This document shows positions 1 to 8,640 of a stretch of 64,000 nt of DNA, piece by piece. The position numbers and the translations under genes were made by a program. The notes beneath the pieces were generated by a model that saw nothing but the letters and a program-made list of their open reading frames with translations, searched no databases and was not told where the DNA came from. Numbering within the stretch: the first letter of the stretch is position 1; the number at the start of each line of letters is the position of its first letter. Origin of the DNA: Gammaproteobacteria bacterium (lineage in GTDB: Bacteria > Pseudomonadota > Gammaproteobacteria > Burkholderiales > Rhodocyclaceae); assembly GCA_018825305.1 (NCBI GenBank), contig JAHJEO010000003.1:161567-225566 (forward strand), in the 5' to 3' direction.

Positions 1-690
1 CTTGCCATCGCGGATCTGGTAGATGCGCTTGAAGGTGGGAATGATCTTTTCGTCGTGGGTGACGACGATGATGGCAGTCTGGTATTGCACCGCCATCTCG
101 TTGAGGATGCGGACCACGGTCAGCGCGCGTTCGGAGTCGAGCGGTGCGGTCGGTTCGTCGGCGAGGATGATCGGTGCGTGGTTGGCCAGCGAGCGGGCGA
201 TGGCGACGCGCTGCTGCTCGCCGCCCGACAGCTGCGACACCTGGGCGCCGGCGCGGTGCTGCACGTCGAGCGCGGTCAGCAGTTCCAGTGCGCGCTTTCT
301 CGCTGCCGCGTTGTCGCTGCCGGCCAGCATCGGCAGCAGCGCCACGTTGTCGGTGACGTCGAGGAAGGGAATCAGGTAGGGCGCCTGGAAGACGAAACCG
401 ATGCGGTCACGGCGCAGCGCGCGCAGGTCGGGGATCTTCCAGCCGTCGCTGTCGCCGTCGTATATGGTTTCACCGGCGAGTTCCATGTGCCCGCCGCTCG
501 GTTCTATCACCGCGCCGAGGCACTTGAGCAGGGTGCTCTTGCCCGAGCCGCTGGGGCCGATCAGGCCCACCACCTCGCCGGGCCAGACGGTCATGTCCAC
601 GCCCTTGAGCGCATCGACGGCGGCATCGCCGCTGCCGTAGCGCTTCTTCAGCCCGCTGAGCCTGATGGCCGGCTTGTTGTCCTTATCCAC
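1..690 (-). CDS. ABC transporter ATP-binding protein (MacB/LolD-like), 3' end outside window
   Basis: This is the ATPase of an ABC exporter paired with the FtsX-type permease just upstream. I translated 230 codons with no stop before the window edge, so the C-terminus is missing. Reading from a GTG at 690, the protein shows Walker A GPSGSGKST (residues 45-53), a Q-loop glutamine (102), the signature LSGGEQQR (154-161), Walker B IILADEP (174-180) with the catalytic Glu, and the H-loop THD (211-213). The GTG start overlaps the permease stop by a few bases in another frame, which implies translational coupling. With the fusion protein and TetR regulator it forms one minus-strand efflux operon. 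The substrate cannot be read from the sequence. Confidence 0.93.
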   Translation of the reverse strand, partial: MDKDNKPAIRLSGLKKRYGSGDAAVDALKGVDMTVWPGEVVGLIGPSGSGKSTLLKCLGAVIEPSGGHMELAGETIYDGDSDGWKIPDLRALRRDRIGFVFQAPYLIPFLDVTDNVALLPMLAGSDNAAARKRALELLTALDVQHRAGAQVSQLSGGEQQRVAIARSLANHAPIILADEPTAPLDSERALTVVRILNEMAVQYQTAIIVVTHDEKIIPTFKRIYQIRDGK

Positions 691-1885
691 CGATGGCCTC
701 CGCCGGGTCGATGGCGAGTGCGGCGCGGATGGCGAAGAGGCTGGCCAGCCCGCTGATGGCCATGACTACGCCAAAGCCGGCAATGGCGTCGCCCGGCAGC
801 AGCAGCACGTATTTCGGGAAGGCAGGCCCCCACAGTCCGGCGGCGACGCGGCCGACGAGGAAGCCGATGAGACCCAGCGCGATCGCCTGCTGCATGATCA
901 TGGCGGCGATGGTGCGGTTCCTGGCGCCGATGAGCTTGAGCACGGCGATCTCGCGCACCTTGGCCATGGTCATGGTGTAGATGATGAAGGCGATGATGGC
1001 GGCGGTGACGATGGCAAGGATGACCAGGAACATGCCGATCTGTTTCGACGAAGTGGCGATCAGCTTGGCGATGAGGATGTCTTCCATCTGCGCCTTGGTA
1101 TAGGCGGTGAGCCGCTTCCAGCGGCGGATCTCGCCGGCGACGCTGTCGGGGTTGGCGCCGGGTTCGAGTCGCACCAGCACGGCATTGACGCTGCGCGCCT
1201 GCGTCGCACTGGCTTGCGCGGCTTCGAGCAGGCCCGGTACGCCGGGCCGGTTGAAGGCCGGATTGGCGGCGGTGCGCGCGCGTTCATTGATGAGCGCGTC
1301 GTTGTCCTTGAGGAACTGGATTTCCTGCGCGTCCTTCAGTGGCACGAAGATCATCGGGTCGCCGCTGGAGGACACCATGCGCCGCGTCAGGCCGACGACG
1401 GTGTAGTCGTGGCGGCGGATTTTCACGCGCTCGCCCACCCGCAGCCCCGCGCGTTCGTCGGCGATGGCCTCGTAGTGGTGTTGCTGGATGGGGCGGCCGG
1501 CGATGAGATAGGGCGGCGCGCCGGGGCGCCCCGGGCGGTCGGCGTCCATGCCGACGATCATGACGCGGCTTTCCTTGCCGGCATGCGCCAGCTGGATCGT
1601 CAGGTAGGCGGCGTTGCCGGTATCCGCCACGCCGGGCATGCCGGCGATGCTGCGCCAGGTATCGTCGCGCAGGGAGGAGGGCTCGGCATACGGCCCCAGG
1701 GTACCCTGCTGCACCACCCACAGGTCGGCGCCGCTGTTGTCGATCAATACCTGGCCGTCATCCACCATGCCGCGAAAAACTCCGGCCATGGTCAGCGTGG
1801 TGCCGATCAGGAGGCCGAGGCCGATGCCGGTGAACAGGAATTTGCCCCAGCCGTGAAGGACGTCGCGGGCGGCGAGGTTGATCAT
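683..1885 (-). CDS. FtsX/MacB-family ABC transporter permease
   Basis: A 400-residue inner-membrane permease with the four-helix FtsX/MacB layout. One hydrophobic segment lies near residues 15-37. A periplasmic domain of roughly 220 residues follows, then three helices in the last 130 residues (one is rich in Ile/Ala around MFLVILAIV), and the end is DPAEAIGG, a typical FtsX-permease C-terminus. It should work with the ATPase encoded next and with the upstream membrane fusion protein as a MacAB- or DevBCA-like exporter or lipid-handling system. Its start codon overlaps the stop of the fusion-protein gene as ATGA. A drug, a siderophore or an envelope lipid are all possible cargoes. Confidence 0.92.
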   Translation of the reverse strand: MINLAARDVLHGWGKFLFTGIGLGLLIGTTLTMAGVFRGMVDDGQVLIDNSGADLWVVQQGTLGPYAEPSSLRDDTWRSIAGMPGVADTGNAAYLTIQLAHAGKESRVMIVGMDADRPGRPGAPPYLIAGRPIQQHHYEAIADERAGLRVGERVKIRRHDYTVVGLTRRMVSSSGDPMIFVPLKDAQEIQFLKDNDALINERARTAANPAFNRPGVPGLLEAAQASATQARSVNAVLVRLEPGANPDSVAGEIRRWKRLTAYTKAQMEDILIAKLIATSSKQIGMFLVILAIVTAAIIAFIIYTMTMAKVREIAVLKLIGARNRTIAAMIMQQAIALGLIGFLVGRVAAGLWGPAFPKYVLLLPGDAIAGFGVVMAISGLASLFAIRAALAIDPAEAIGG

Positions 1886-3069
1886 TTTTGCGGCTGTTTG
1901 ACCAGGCTGTCGACCACCTTGACGCGCGCATCCGGCGCCAAGGCCTTGCTGCTGTACACCAGCACCGTTTCGCCGGCAGCCAGTCCGCTGAGTATTTGCA
2001 CCTGGCCCTGCGCCGAACTGACGCCGGGCGTGACAGCGGCGAATTGCGCGCGGTCGTCAACCAGCTTCCACACGCCCATGGTATTGCCCTGGCGCGTCAG
2101 CGCGGCGGCCGGAATGGCGAGCGCCTTGTCGATCGGCGGCAGTTGCAGCGTGACCTCGGCCAGTTCGCCGATGGCCAGGTTTTCGGGTGGGGCGTCGAGC
2201 GCCACGTAGGCGATGCGTTCCTCGGTTACGGCGTCGCCGACCAGATCGACGCGCGCCACGCGGCCGGGCGGCGTCTTCCCGGGGGCGGAGCGCAGGGCGA
2301 TGGTGGCGGGCAGACCGACCGCGAGGCCGCTGGATCGGCCCTGGTCGATGCGCACCTTGAACCACAGCGCGTCCGGCTCGATCACCTGCACCACGGCCTG
2401 GCCGGCGACGACGGTCGATCCCGGCTCGGCCAGCCGCGCGCTGACGATGCCGTCGACCGGGCTGGTCAGCCGCAGGTGTGCGCGGCTTTTGCCGGTGCCG
2501 GCGAGCTCGGACTGGGCGCGGCGGGCGTCTTCCTTGGCCGCGGCGAGCGCGGCGGTGGCGGCCTGTTTCGCAGCCAGCGCGGCGGCGGCTTCGTGGGCCT
2601 TGGCGTCGGCCGCTTCCTGGCTGAAGAAGTTTCTGCGCCGCAGATCGGCGTAGCGCTCGGCGCTGTTCTTCGCCAGGCGGGCGCGGCTTTCGGCCTCGGC
2701 CAGCGCGGCCGCGGCGGAGTGCACCCGCTGGCTCGCGGCCGCCGCCGCGGCGGCACCGGCAGCGAGGCGCGCATCGAGGTCCACCGGTTCCATTTCGGCG
2801 AGCAGTTGCCCGGCCTGCACCTTGTCACCATGATCGACAAGCACTTTATCCAGGCGGCCGGCGACGGTCGGGCCGACGGCGTGGCCGCGCCGCGCCTCCA
2901 GCGTGCCGATGCCGAACAGCGTGCGCTCGAGACGCATTTCCGCGGCCTTGGCCATGGTCACACTGATCGGTGCCAGTGGACCCTGCGTGGCGATGATCCA
3001 GCCGAAAGCGACGAGAAAGGCCGCGGCAAACGCGGCAAGGATGAGGTTGCGGCGAGTAAATGATTTCAC
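1882..3069 (-). CDS. HlyD/MacA-type periplasmic adaptor (membrane fusion protein)
   Basis: A 395-residue adaptor starting at GTG. It has an N-terminal membrane anchor (residues about 8-28), a split biotinyl-lipoyl-like domain with VGPTVAGRLDKV and later LTSPVDGIVSARLAEPGS, and between them a long Ala-rich coiled-coil hairpin (about 105-200). Beta-barrel and membrane-proximal domains follow. This is the standard order for MacA/DevB-type adaptors linking an inner-membrane ABC pump to an outer-membrane channel. No outer-membrane factor gene is seen here, although the operon continues off the window. The GTG overlaps the TetR stop (GTGA), so the regulator and pump are co-transcribed. Confidence 0.92.
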   Translation of the reverse strand: MKSFTRRNLILAAFAAAFLVAFGWIIATQGPLAPISVTMAKAAEMRLERTLFGIGTLEARRGHAVGPTVAGRLDKVLVDHGDKVQAGQLLAEMEPVDLDARLAAGAAAAAAASQRVHSAAAALAEAESRARLAKNSAERYADLRRRNFFSQEAADAKAHEAAAALAAKQAATAALAAAKEDARRAQSELAGTGKSRAHLRLTSPVDGIVSARLAEPGSTVVAGQAVVQVIEPDALWFKVRIDQGRSSGLAVGLPATIALRSAPGKTPPGRVARVDLVGDAVTEERIAYVALDAPPENLAIGELAEVTLQLPPIDKALAIPAAALTRQGNTMGVWKLVDDRAQFAAVTPGVSSAQGQVQILSGLAAGETVLVYSSKALAPDARVKVVDSLVKQPQK

Positions 3070-3707
3070 GAGTGCACTCCACGAAAGCCGTCGAGCAACA
3101 GCGGGAAGACGCGGCGCGCCGCCTCACGCATGTCGAGCTGGCCGGAAAACAGCGTGCTTTGTACCACCAGGCCTTGCACCATGCCGACGAAGATCACCGC
3201 AGCGGCTTCCTCGTCGAGGTCGGCCGGCAGTTCGCCGACGGCCTTGGCGCGGCGGACCAGCGCGATCACCCGTTCCCGGTAGCTGCCGACAATGCCGCGT
3301 GCCAGGCCGTGCAGCGAGGAGGCGACCGGCCGCTGCAGTTCATGAAACAGGATGCGCGGCACGCCGGGATGGCCGGCGACGAAATCGACCTGGGCATGAA
3401 ACAGGCGTTCCAGCAGTTCCAGTGGTTTGCCACCCCGTTCCAGCGCGTCATCGGCGACGCGTCCGAGTTGCGTGCCGAGCCAGTTGAACACTGCGTTCCA
3501 GATCGCCGCCTTGTCGGGGAAGTGGCGGAACAGGGCGCCGTGGGTGACGCCGATGCGCGCGGCGATGGCCTGGGTGGTGATGCCCTCGGGGCCATGCTCG
3601 CGGGCGAGGTCGATAACCGCGCCCACGGCCTCCTGCCGGCGCTCCTCGGCCGAATGGCGGACGCGGGACTCGGTCGTGACGGGGTCGGCAGTTAGGGTTT
3701 CTGACAT
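3066..3707 (-). CDS. TetR/AcrR-family transcriptional regulator
   Basis: A 213-residue regulator, first gene of the efflux operon. The N-terminal HTH is clear: an ITTQAIAARIGVTHGALFRHFPDK segment at residues about 43-66 carries the usual T-x-AIA-x-x-x-GV...G-x-x-x-x-HF pattern of TetR proteins. The C-terminal all-helical domain ends VGMVQGLV...ARRVFPLLLDGF and resembles that of the headless protein at 9924-10541. It most likely represses its own operon. A perfect inverted repeat at 3727-3740, just upstream of the start, is the obvious operator. The ligand is unknown. Confidence 0.93.
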   Translation of the reverse strand: MSETLTADPVTTESRVRHSAEERRQEAVGAVIDLAREHGPEGITTQAIAARIGVTHGALFRHFPDKAAIWNAVFNWLGTQLGRVADDALERGGKPLELLERLFHAQVDFVAGHPGVPRILFHELQRPVASSLHGLARGIVGSYRERVIALVRRAKAVGELPADLDEEAAAVIFVGMVQGLVVQSTLFSGQLDMREAARRVFPLLLDGFRGVHS

Positions 3708-3726
3708 TTCGAGGCTTAATTAAGTA

Positions 3727-3740
3727 AGTAACCTGTTACT
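3727..3740. promoter_or_regulatory. Inverted repeat, candidate TetR operator
   Basis: AGTAAC-CT-GTTACT is a perfect 6-bp inverted repeat with a 2-bp spacer, in an AT-rich stretch that contrasts with the surrounding GC-rich DNA. It lies 20 bp upstream of the TetR start and 47 bp upstream of the divergent FmdE-like gene, so one repressor could control both. The role is inferred from position and symmetry only. Confidence 0.55.
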
Positions 3741-3786
3741 ATCATAAACCGGTTTTGCCGATTTTCAATCTGCGAAAGGTAACGAA

Positions 3787-4401
3787 ATGCAACTTCCTGA
3801 TTTTTTTGCCGCCGCGCCCATCATCCGCATGCGCGATCCGCTGGCGGAATTCCTCGGTGCCGCTGAGGGCGGCAGGCTCGAATATGGCTATGCCGACGTC
3901 GTTCGCCTTGCCGGCCACTCGTGCCCCACGGTGGCCTCGGCTTTCCTGCTGACGCGGGCGGCGCTGGCGGCGCTGTACGGCGGGGAACTGCCGGTGCGGG
4001 GCGAGATTCGCGTCGATTTCCGCGAGGCGCGCGCTGCCGGCGTTACCGGTGTCATGGCTGCAGTGGTGACGCTGATCACCGGGGCGACCGAAGATAGCGG
4101 CTTTCGCGGCATTGGCGGCCATTTCAATCGCCGCGATCGCTTGTTCTTCGGCCAGGATCTGGTTGCCGGGGAACTCCGTTTCAGCCGCCGCGACAGCGGT
4201 GCGGCGGTCGAGGTGGCGGCGCGTCTTGACAGCGTTGCCGGCGATCCGCGTGTCGGCCAGTTGCTGCCGCGCTGCCTGAGCGGGGCAGCGTCGCCAGAAG
4301 AGGCGGCACTGTTCCGCGAGCTCTGGCAGGCGCGTGTGCGGCGACTGCTGCTCGATCATGCCGATGATCCTGCGGTCATCGTTGTTCATTCCAACGCCTG
4401 A
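3787..4401 (+). CDS. FmdE-like domain protein
   Basis: A 204-residue soluble protein. The segment AGHSCPTVASAFLLTRAAL (residues about 42-60) looks like the His/Cys-containing N-terminal motif of FmdE-like proteins (the family named after a subunit gene of formylmethanofuran dehydrogenase operons), which often bind metal. GGHFNRRDRLFFGQ follows in mid-protein. Function in bacteria without methanogenesis is unknown; a metal or cofactor handling role is a guess. It is divergent from the TetR efflux operon across a short AT-rich promoter region and convergent with the histidine kinase. A copy of the 24-bp dispersed repeat sits between the two convergent ends. Confidence 0.6.
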   Translation: MQLPDFFAAAPIIRMRDPLAEFLGAAEGGRLEYGYADVVRLAGHSCPTVASAFLLTRAALAALYGGELPVRGEIRVDFREARAAGVTGVMAAVVTLITGATEDSGFRGIGGHFNRRDRLFFGQDLVAGELRFSRRDSGAAVEVAARLDSVAGDPRVGQLLPRCLSGAASPEEAALFRELWQARVRRLLLDHADDPAVIVVHSNA

Positions 4402-4406
4402 CAATC

Positions 4407-4430
4407 GCCGTGTCGCCAGCGCCGACTTTT
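4407..4430 (+). repeat. 24-bp dispersed repeat, copy 1
   Basis: GCCGTGT followed by CGCCAGCGCCGACTTTT. It lies between the convergent FmdE-like and histidine kinase genes, and its last base overlaps the kinase stop codon. It matches copy 8 (40866-40889) over all 24 bases. Confidence 0.85.
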
Positions 4431-5737
4431 CATTTCTTCGGCACCGTCAGCCATGCCTCCAGACCACCGCCCTCGCGGTTGCGCAGCGTGATTTGCCAGC
4501 CATTGCCCGCCGCCAGTTGCCGCACGATGGCCAGGCCAAGCCCGGAGCCGCCGGTGACCGCGCTGCGCGAAGCCTCGACGCGGTGGAAGGGCTGGAACAC
4601 CGCATCCATCTGCTCGGCCGGTATGCCTGGCCCGCGGTCGAGCACGCCGATGCGAATGGCGTTGGCATCGGCCACGGCAAGGAGTTCGATCGGCTGGCCG
4701 TTGCCGTAGCGCAAGGCATTCTCGATCAGGTTGCCGAGCACGCGGCGCAAGGCCGTTGGTGGTGCGGCGACATCGAGCGATCCGGCCGGGAGCTTGATCC
4801 GGACTGAGTCTGGCGCCGCACCGCTGGCAAGGTCCGCCAGCAGCGCGGCGAGGTCATTGTCGCGCGGCGCTTCGCGCTCCAGCCCGCGCGCCAGGTCGAG
4901 CACCTTGCCTATCAGCCGGTCCATCTCCTCGATGTCACTTTCCATGCGCGCGATCAGGGCGGGCGTCGGCTGTTCCGCCAGCAGCGCCAGCGCCAGCCGC
5001 ATGCGCGCCAGAGGTGTGCGCAGATCGTGCGAAACGCCGGCCAGCAGGGTGGTGCGGGCGGCCAGCAATTCATCGACCTGCCGTGCCATCTGGTTGAAAC
5101 GGGCGGCCAGCGCCGCCAGTTCGCGCGGCCCGGTCTCGGGCAGCAGCTCCGGCGCCTCGCCGCGACCGACGTCGGCAACGGCTTTTTCGAGGCGGGCAAG
5201 CGGTCCGACGGTGCGCCGTGCCAGCCAGACGGCGGCGAGCAGGGCCAGCAGCAGGGCACCGCCGGCGGTTACCAGCAGGGTGCGCAGCGGCTGGGTGCCG
5301 ACACGGCGCGCCGGAAAGCCGACGGCGATGCTGTTCGTGCCCAAGGGCAGGGCGCTCCAGAACCAGTCCTCGCCGTTTCGCGTTTCGCGTATCAGCGGCT
5401 GCGGGCGCCGGGTCTTGCCGGCCAGCGCTGTCTCGATGAAGTGCAGATAGGGGCCGCGCCACTCGTCGGTGTCGCCAGCGGGCGGCTGGGCGCGCAGCGA
5501 CAGCAGATGGCTGCGCGCAAGTTCCACCTCGAAATCAGGCCGGGTTCCAGGCGGCAGTTCATTCCAGGTCTGGGCTGCCAGCACCATCAGGCCTGCCAGG
5601 TCGTCGGCCGAGCGGCGGGCCATCGGCGCCATCACGAAGGCGACCACGGCCGCCGCGACCAGCAGTTCGAAGACGATGAAGACGGCCGCCAGCAGCACGG
5701 CATTGTGGCGGGCCAGGCTGGCGTGTGTTGCCATCAT
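4430..5737 (-). CDS. EnvZ-like sensor histidine kinase
   Basis: A 435-residue membrane sensor kinase. Two transmembrane segments (about residues 12-38 and 152-172) flank a periplasmic domain of about 110 residues. A HAMP linker follows, then the H-box SHDLRTPLARMRL with the phospho-accepting His, the N-box NLIENALRYG, DRGPGIP and the G-box SGLGLAIV. This is the EnvZ/RstB-like arrangement. Its ATG overlaps the stop of the response regulator (ATGA), so the pair is co-translated. The divergent neighbour encodes a MipA/OmpV outer-membrane protein, a frequent target of such pairs, but the signal sensed is not visible. Confidence 0.93.
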   Translation of the reverse strand: MMATHASLARHNAVLLAAVFIVFELLVAAAVVAFVMAPMARRSADDLAGLMVLAAQTWNELPPGTRPDFEVELARSHLLSLRAQPPAGDTDEWRGPYLHFIETALAGKTRRPQPLIRETRNGEDWFWSALPLGTNSIAVGFPARRVGTQPLRTLLVTAGGALLLALLAAVWLARRTVGPLARLEKAVADVGRGEAPELLPETGPRELAALAARFNQMARQVDELLAARTTLLAGVSHDLRTPLARMRLALALLAEQPTPALIARMESDIEEMDRLIGKVLDLARGLEREAPRDNDLAALLADLASGAAPDSVRIKLPAGSLDVAAPPTALRRVLGNLIENALRYGNGQPIELLAVADANAIRIGVLDRGPGIPAEQMDAVFQPFHRVEASRSAVTGGSGLGLAIVRQLAAGNGWQITLRNREGGGLEAWLTVPKK

Positions 5738-6495
5738 GCGCTTTCGCCCAGCGGGTTGAACAGGTAGCCTTCGCCGCGCACGGTGCGGACGTAGGCGGGC
5801 TTGGCCGGGTCGGTCTCGATCTTGCGCCGCAGGCGCGTGACGCGGATGTCGATGCTGCGGTCGAAGGGGTCGCGCTCGAAGCCCTTGAGCAGGTCAACCA
5901 GGGTGTCGCGCGTGAGGACGCGGTTTGGGCGTTCGGTAAATGCGCGCAGCAGGTCGAACTCGGCGCTGGTGAGGCGGATCTCGGCACCGTCGCGCAGCAG
6001 CCGATGGGCAGCCAGGTCGAGAACAAAGGGGCCGAAGTGACGTTGTGCCATTGATCCAGCGGTCATGGCCGGTACGGTGCCCGCGGTGACTGGCGCGACG
6101 CGCACGACGTTGTGGGCGCGGCGCAGCAGGGCACGCAGCCGTGCCAGCAGCTCGCGCGGACTGAAGGGCTTGGCCAGGTAGTCGTCGGCGCCGACCTCGA
6201 GGCCGACCACGCGGTCGATTTCCTCGCCGCGCGCCGAGAGCATCAGGATCGGCAGCGCCGCGCTGGCGGGATCGCCGCGCAACTGGCGCGCCAGGTTCAG
6301 TCCGTCTTCGCCGGGCAGCATCAGATCGAGCACGATGGCGTCGGGCAGGCCGGATGCCAGCGATTCCCGCATCGCGGCGCCGTCGCCGACCGCCTCAACT
6401 GTCAGTCCGTTGACGCCCAGGTATTCGGCGAGCAGGTCGCGCAGGCCGGGATCGTCGTCGACGACCAGGATGCGTGCGGGGGGCGGGGTACTCAT
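5734..6495 (-). CDS. OmpR-family response regulator
   Basis: A 253-residue two-component regulator. I place the start at the ATG at 6495 because RILVVDDDPGLRDLL begins only a few residues later; an upstream in-frame ATG at 6582 would add 29 residues unlike the family. The receiver domain has the acidic DDD cluster, the phospho-acceptor in VLDLMLPG and the conserved Lys in AKPF. A C-terminal winged helix (FDRSIDIRVTRLRRKIE, VRTVRGEGYLF) is typical of OmpR/RstA. It is paired with the kinase encoded immediately downstream. The divergent mipA-like gene 150 bp away is a likely target. Confidence 0.95.
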   Translation of the reverse strand: MSTPPPARILVVDDDPGLRDLLAEYLGVNGLTVEAVGDGAAMRESLASGLPDAIVLDLMLPGEDGLNLARQLRGDPASAALPILMLSARGEEIDRVVGLEVGADDYLAKPFSPRELLARLRALLRRAHNVVRVAPVTAGTVPAMTAGSMAQRHFGPFVLDLAAHRLLRDGAEIRLTSAEFDLLRAFTERPNRVLTRDTLVDLLKGFERDPFDRSIDIRVTRLRRKIETDPAKPAYVRTVRGEGYLFNPLGESA

Positions 6496-6645
6496 TGAAT
6501 CAGTGTAGCGCGTCAGTCCGGCGCATCGACTGCGCGGAAACGCTCGGAAACAAACTGAAACGAAGCGATGCGGTCGGGACATGGCGGCGTTACCGCAACC
6601 CGCGATGCTGCACCCACCGAAAAATAACTACCAAGGATGCAACCG

Positions 6646-7452
6646 ATGAAACTTGCCAAGATGACACGACCCGCTGTGGCGGCCGTGGCTATGTGGATGC
6701 TCGCCGCCAGCGCGGCGGCAGAGGGCGACATGCCCGTCAGGCGCGATGGCCTGCACGGCAGCCTCGGCCTCGGCGTTGGCGTGCGACCCGCCTACGAGGG
6801 CGCGAGCGACAAGAAGACCCGGATCATGCCGAACATAAACCTCTTCTACGGCGATACGCTGTTTCTGACCGGCATGATGGCCGGCGCCAATCTCTGGAAG
6901 CACACGACGGCGCAGGGGCTGAGCATCAATGCCGGCCCGCTGCTGGCCCTGCGCCGTGGCCGCGACGAGGGCGACAACGCCGGACTCGCCGGCCTGGGCG
7001 ACATCGACCGCAGCCTTGATGTCGGCGGCTTCGTCCGGTTTCGCAAAGGCGGCTGGCAGGCGCGGGCCGACATCCGCAAGGATGTCAGCAACGGCGACGG
7101 CGGCACCACGGTCAATCTTTCGGCCGGCTACGGCATGCCGGTCGCCCAGAAGCTGCGCCTGCGTGCCAACCTTGATACCACTTGGGCGTCGGCGGCCTAC
7201 GCCAACACCTTCTATGGAATTGACGCGACGCAGGCGGCGAACTCGGGCCTCGCCCAGTACGAAGCCGGTTCCGGCATCAAGAGCGTCGGCGCCAGCCTGA
7301 TGGCGGATTACGTGATCGACCGCGAGTGGGGCGCTTACGCCTCGCTGCGCTACAAGCGGCTGGTGGGCGACGCGGCCGACAGTCCCATCGTCGCCGGGTT
7401 CGGCAGTGAGAGCCAGGTCACGACCAGCGTCGGCATCAAATACCGTTTCTGA
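6646..7452 (+). CDS. MipA/OmpV-family outer-membrane protein
   Basis: A 268-residue exported protein. The start at 6646 is chosen because an AAGG ribosome-binding site lies about 10 bases upstream; the ATG at 6637 would be too close. After a signal peptide ending near SAAAEG, the mature part has the MipA/OmpV pattern of alternating beta strands (GLGVGVRPAYEGASDKK, INLFYGDTLFLTG) and finishes TTSVGIKYRF, with a terminal Phe as in outer-membrane barrels. The family scaffolds murein enzymes or forms osmotically regulated porin-like barrels. Divergent placement from the OmpR/EnvZ-type pair suggests regulation by it. Confidence 0.88.
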   Translation: MKLAKMTRPAVAAVAMWMLAASAAAEGDMPVRRDGLHGSLGLGVGVRPAYEGASDKKTRIMPNINLFYGDTLFLTGMMAGANLWKHTTAQGLSINAGPLLALRRGRDEGDNAGLAGLGDIDRSLDVGGFVRFRKGGWQARADIRKDVSNGDGGTTVNLSAGYGMPVAQKLRLRANLDTTWASAAYANTFYGIDATQAANSGLAQYEAGSGIKSVGASLMADYVIDREWGAYASLRYKRLVGDAADSPIVAGFGSESQVTTSVGIKYRF

Positions 7453-7490
7453 CCCGGCGGAATACGCCAACTTCACAAAGGAGCATGACC

Positions 7491-8165
7491 ATGAACATCG
7501 CGGTTGGTGGTATCGGAGGAAATTCCTCCATGATGATGCAGGGCATGGGTCGGATGCAGCGTCCCGACCCATCGAAGATGGCGGAGGATCTGTTCTCGAA
7601 ACTCGACACCGGCGGCAAGGGCTATATCGAGAAGTCGGATATTCAGGCAGCCTTCCAGAGCATCCCCACGTCGAGCAGCACCAGTGCCGACGATGTTTTT
7701 GCGTCCCTAGACGGCGACAGCGACGGCAAGGTCACCCAGCAGGAGATGTCCGACAGCATCAAGAAACTGTCGGATGCCCTGGACAGCCAGTTTCAAAGCA
7801 TGCGCATGGGCCGTGGCATGGGGGGCGGCATGGGTGGCATGGGCGGCATGCGGAAGGGCGGCGACGATGCCGGCTTTACCCAGGAACAACTAAGCGTCAA
7901 GCTCGAGTCGATTGCTGGCACTACCAGCAATGGCGGCACCATGCTCTCCGGCATCATCGACAATTTCGATAAGGTCGACACCAATGGCGACGGCAAGGTC
8001 AGCGCCGAGGAGGCCGGTGCCTACAGGCAGGCGACACAGAGCGCCACCGCGACCGCGAATGGCGGCGGCGATGCCCAGGTGATGATGCAAATCATGGATC
8101 TGGCTCGGGCCTACGGTCTCGGCGGTAGCAATGCCACCGGCGCCGGTCTGTCGCTGACGGCCTGA
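7491..8165 (+). CDS. EF-hand domain protein
   Basis: A 224-residue protein with EF-hand calcium-binding loops: DTGGKGYIEKSD near residue 40 (degenerate), DGDSDGKVTQQE near 79, and DTNGDGKVSAEE near 164. The middle two thirds contain a Met/Gly-rich linker (MGRGMGGGMGGMGGM). The ATG at 7491 is preferred because AAGGAG lies 7 bases upstream, whereas the ATG at 7485 has no room for a ribosome-binding site. No signal peptide is obvious. It resembles XopAW-like bacterial EF-hand proteins. A calcium-sensing or buffering role is likely, but no partner is identified by the neighbours. Confidence 0.85.
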   Translation: MNIAVGGIGGNSSMMMQGMGRMQRPDPSKMAEDLFSKLDTGGKGYIEKSDIQAAFQSIPTSSSTSADDVFASLDGDSDGKVTQQEMSDSIKKLSDALDSQFQSMRMGRGMGGGMGGMGGMRKGGDDAGFTQEQLSVKLESIAGTTSNGGTMLSGIIDNFDKVDTNGDGKVSAEEAGAYRQATQSATATANGGGDAQVMMQIMDLARAYGLGGSNATGAGLSLTA

Positions 8166-8221
8166 TCGACGGACGTTAAATACCGTCTCTGAACGCAAGG
8201 CCCTCGAATAAAGGACATCGC

Positions 8222-8626
8222 ATGAACGACAGACTCTCCCGCTTTGCCCTGTATGCCGTCGCCGCCGTCGCCCTGATCTTCGGTCTGATGACCATCGCCT
8301 CCGGCGGCAAGGTGTTGTTCGGAGGCGACGCGGCGCGCGCAGCGGCCGGCGACTATCTGCCCTTCGTCGTCTGGTTCAACTTCCTCGCCGGCTTCGCCTA
8401 CGTCGCCGCCGGGGCGGGCCTGGCGACCGGGCAGGCCTGGGCGGCGCGCCTGGCGCTGTATATCGCGGCGGCCACCGCAATGGCATTCCTCGTCTTCGGT
8501 CTGCTCGCCCTGACCGGCACGCCATTCGAATGGCGCACGGTGGGGGCGATGACACTGCGCACGACGCTGTGGACCGCCATCGCCTGGTTCGCCTGCAGCC
8601 GGCGCGGCACACATTGTTTTCGTTGA
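8222..8626 (+). CDS. Small four-helix membrane protein of unknown function
   Basis: A 134-residue, very hydrophobic protein. Four predicted transmembrane helices are visible (roughly residues 8-28, 44-64, 70-95 and 105-125), separated by short loops. I do not recognise a named family. It lies between the EF-hand gene and the HD-GYP gene in the same direction, with a 14-base gap to the latter's start, so all three may be co-transcribed. Confidence 0.7.
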   Translation: MNDRLSRFALYAVAAVALIFGLMTIASGGKVLFGGDAARAAAGDYLPFVVWFNFLAGFAYVAAGAGLATGQAWAARLALYIAAATAMAFLVFGLLALTGTPFEWRTVGAMTLRTTLWTAIAWFACSRRGTHCFR

Positions 8627-8640
8627 GCGATCGCGTCGCC

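Noticed and set aside
4407..4430. Identity of the 24-bp element with known uptake sequences (Neisseria GCCGTCTGAA or Haemophilus AAGTGCGGT)
   Set aside because: Only GCCGT is shared with the Neisseria sequence and the rest differs, so a known uptake dialect cannot be claimed.
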